A stretch of 64,000 bases of DNA. It comes from an uncultured Spirochaetaceae bacterium. Lineage in GTDB: Bacteria > Spirochaetota > Spirochaetia > Sphaerochaetales > Sphaerochaetaceae. Under the pieces are notes generated by a model. It saw only the letters and a program-made list of their open reading frames with translations, was not told where the DNA came from and searched no databases. The translations under genes were made by a program, and so were the position numbers. Within the stretch, counting starts at the first letter, position 1, and every line of letters starts with the position of its first letter. The stretch spans positions 81,753-145,752 of the forward strand of contig CALXKJ010000005.1 in the NCBI GenBank assembly GCA_944388955.1, in the 5' to 3' direction. Below are positions 62,684 through 64,000 of this stretch, piece after piece.

Positions 62684-63223
62684 ATGGAACTGAAGGGATC
62701 AAGAACAGAAAAGAATCTTCAGACGGCGTTTGCCGGTGAAAGCCAGGCAAGAAACAAGTATACATACTTTGCATCAAAGGCAAAGAAGGAAGGATATGAG
62801 CAGATTGCTGCCATCTTCCTTGAAACAGCAGATAACGAGAAAGAGCATGCAAAGCTTTGGTTCAAGTATCTTGAAGGTGGTGATATCAAATCAACAGCAG
62901 AGAATCTTAAGGCTGCAGCAGAAGGTGAGAACTATGAGTGGACAGATATGTATGCTGAGTTCGCTAAGGTAGCTGAAGAGGAAGGATTCAAGGAAATCGC
63001 AGCAAAGTTCAGAGGTGTTGCTGCAATTGAGAAGCACCATGAAGAGAGATATCTTGCCCTTCTCAAGAATGTAGAGGAAGGTCTTGTCTTCTCAAGAGAG
63101 GGAGATATGATTTGGAAGTGCAGAAACTGCGGACATATCGTAATCGGTAAGAAGGCTCCTAACGTGTGTCCAGTATGTGCACATCCACAGGCATATTTTG
63201 AGCTTGTAGGTCAGAATTACTGA
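62684..63223 (+). CDS. rbr: Rubrerythrin
   Basis: A 179-residue di-iron peroxidase of anaerobes. Ferritin-like helices carry [31 protein letters not shown] and [13 protein letters not shown], and a C-terminal rubredoxin-type centre has CRNCGHIV and [11 protein letters not shown]. The start at 62684 has AGGAG 7 nt upstream. It reduces hydrogen peroxide and suits a strict anaerobe. Confidence 0.97.
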   Translation: MELKGSRTEKNLQTAFAGESQARNKYTYFASKAKKEGYEQIAAIFLETADNEKEHAKLWFKYLEGGDIKSTAENLKAAAEGENYEWTDMYAEFAKVAEEEGFKEIAAKFRGVAAIEKHHEERYLALLKNVEEGLVFSREGDMIWKCRNCGHIVIGKKAPNVCPVCAHPQAYFELVGQNY

Positions 63224-63243
63224 TTTTAAATCACATGGAAAAG

Positions 63244-63279
63244 ACAGCATCCTGAGTGTTTATCCAGGGTGCTGTTTTT
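63244..63279 (+). terminator. rbr terminator
   Basis: ACAGCATCCTG pairs with CAGGGTGCTGT (11 bp, one wobble), then TTTTT. The IS element begins about 6 bp later. Confidence 0.88.
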
Positions 63280-63284
63280 ATTTT

Positions 63285-64000
63285 GGTTCTTCACGGAAAG
63301 TTAAGGGATGAAGAATAGAGATTGAAAAGAAGAGCATGTGAGTTCTAAAGTTTAGTTACCACACAAAACAGAAGGACTGACACATGCTCTTTGACCAAAT
63401 TATAGCAAACAACCCATCTCTTCAACCCTATGAATACATCAGCACTGAAATAGCAGAATACGGAAAACACTGGTTTCTCCATCTCAAGAGCAACAGAGGG
63501 ACAGAAGATGTGACATGTCCCTTCTGCAATAGTTCTGTCCATATCTGTGGCAACTACAGTATGCAGCTCAGGGACATGCCTATTTATCCTGGAACGAAGC
63601 AGGATATTGAGATAGCCTACCATCGATACAGATGCCAGAGGTGTGAAAGGACATTCAGTGAGGAGATCCCTTTCAAGCACTCGGAGACGAGGATAACCGA
63701 GCGTGCTGCTTCCTGGATAAGTGCATTCCTCCGCTTCAATATACCGATCTCCACCGTACAGAAGATCACAGGGGTGCACTGGGATACGATAAAGCGCATA
63801 CACAAGGAGCTGATGGATGAAGCGATTGCCTCCAGGCAGAAGGAACTCAGGAAAGAGGGATACAAGCCAAAGCATCTGGCAGTGGATGAATTCGCCATCC
63901 ACAAAGGGCACAGGTATGCCACATGCGTAATGGATCTTGATACAGGGGATGTGCTCTGGGTGGGGAAAGGAAGGACAAAGGCAGACTTCTCCATATTCTT
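63285..64000 (+). mobile_element. ISL3-family insertion sequence, left part
   Basis: The left end appears to be GGTTCTTCACGGAAAGTT at 63285, which resembles ISL3 terminal repeats (GGxTCTT start). It lies directly after the rbr terminator. The element runs past the window edge, so the right end and target duplication cannot be checked; the 8 bp to the left are TTTATTTT. Confidence 0.7.
63384..64000 (+). CDS. ISL3-family transposase (partial, runs off the window)
   Basis: About 205 codons are visible from the ATG at 63384. A zinc-finger front (CPFCNSS, CQRCERTFSEE) and HTH region (ISTVQKITGVHWDTIKRIHK) are followed by the start of the DDE domain (HLAVDEFAIHKGHRYATCVM, with the first Asp). RDMPIYPGTKQDI is a typical ISL3 segment. 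A GAAGGA ribosome site is present. An 11-bp inverted repeat brackets the start codon region. The frame is intact to the edge. Confidence 0.9.
   Translation, partial: MLFDQIIANNPSLQPYEYISTEIAEYGKHWFLHLKSNRGTEDVTCPFCNSSVHICGNYSMQLRDMPIYPGTKQDIEIAYHRYRCQRCERTFSEEIPFKHSETRITERAASWISAFLRFNIPISTVQKITGVHWDTIKRIHKELMDEAIASRQKELRKEGYKPKHLAVDEFAIHKGHRYATCVMDLDTGDVLWVGKGRTKADFSIF

Noticed and set aside
63345..63994. Two long minus-strand frames at the right end
   Set aside because: They are antisense to the ISL3 transposase, which has zinc-finger and DDE motifs and a ribosome site.

Overview
The window looks like the origin-of-replication side of a spirochaete chromosome, probably Sphaerochaeta-like. 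The basis is gene content and protein style, not a database search. Sugar-binding proteins have a GGKAE-type cleavage region after the signal peptide, lipoproteins carry loose spirochaetal lipoboxes (LFISC, FVSC, VLTSC), there is a cyclophilin-FKBP fusion protein, and outer-membrane and surface lipoproteins are present. GyrBA lie divergent to dnaA-dnaN-recF-rpmH-rnpA-yidC-jag, with parAB and two perfect parS sites alongside.

Layout. 0-13.8 kb holds sugar-acid catabolism and accessory genes: an IclR regulator, a two-gene ATPase/RloB-like pair whose second gene is frameshifted, an AraC regulator, a sugar ABC transporter (binding protein plus two permeases, no ATPase) followed by a mannonate-dehydratase-type enolase-superfamily gene, an AlbA/Schlafen-type ATP-binding gene behind a hexamer repeat, a beta-helix protein fused to a DpnI-type winged helix, a pectin-type acetylesterase, and divergent kdgK/eda sharing a KdgR-like operator. 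13.9-21.4 kb is metabolic: a TIM-barrel isomerase, an extended thymidine kinase and deoC, an oxidoreductase, a membrane NUDIX protein, an aldo-keto reductase, YigZ and a membrane peptidase. 21.5-22.2 kb carries four serine tRNAs, one arginine tRNA (anticodon GCG) and the SRP RNA.

22.2-29.6 kb is an accessory island: a decayed YczE/DUF6198-like gene, then a minus-strand operon for one outer-membrane protein and three large lipoproteins. Its promoter has nine G residues filling part of an exactly 17-bp spacer between TTGACA and TAGCAT, a classic phase-variation layout. The island separates the SRP RNA gene from dnaX-ybaB-recR, which are often adjacent in bacteria. 32.4-39.7 kb is a second uronide locus: oligosaccharide/peptide-type ABC components, a GH4 alpha-galacturonidase-like enzyme, a KduD-like dehydrogenase and an (alpha/alpha)6 glycosidase. 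39.8-47.3 kb contains a broken diacylglycerol kinase, nagA, pepD, a TraB protein, radA and the dual immunophilin. 47.3-62.2 kb is the origin region; oriC lies between dnaA and dnaN. A perR-rubrerythrin operon follows, and an ISL3-family element runs off the right edge.

How the parts work together. Uronides would be imported by the two transporters, trimmed by the GH4 enzyme and acetylesterase, and passed through mannonate/KDG (ManD, KduD) to KdgK and Eda, giving pyruvate and glyceraldehyde-3-phosphate. The IclR protein is a plausible KdgR-type repressor. Several genes here are decaying by single-base shifts (the RloB-like gene, the lipid kinase, the YczE-like gene). Several promoters place the start codon 6-9 nt after the -10 box, which suggests leaderless mRNAs.
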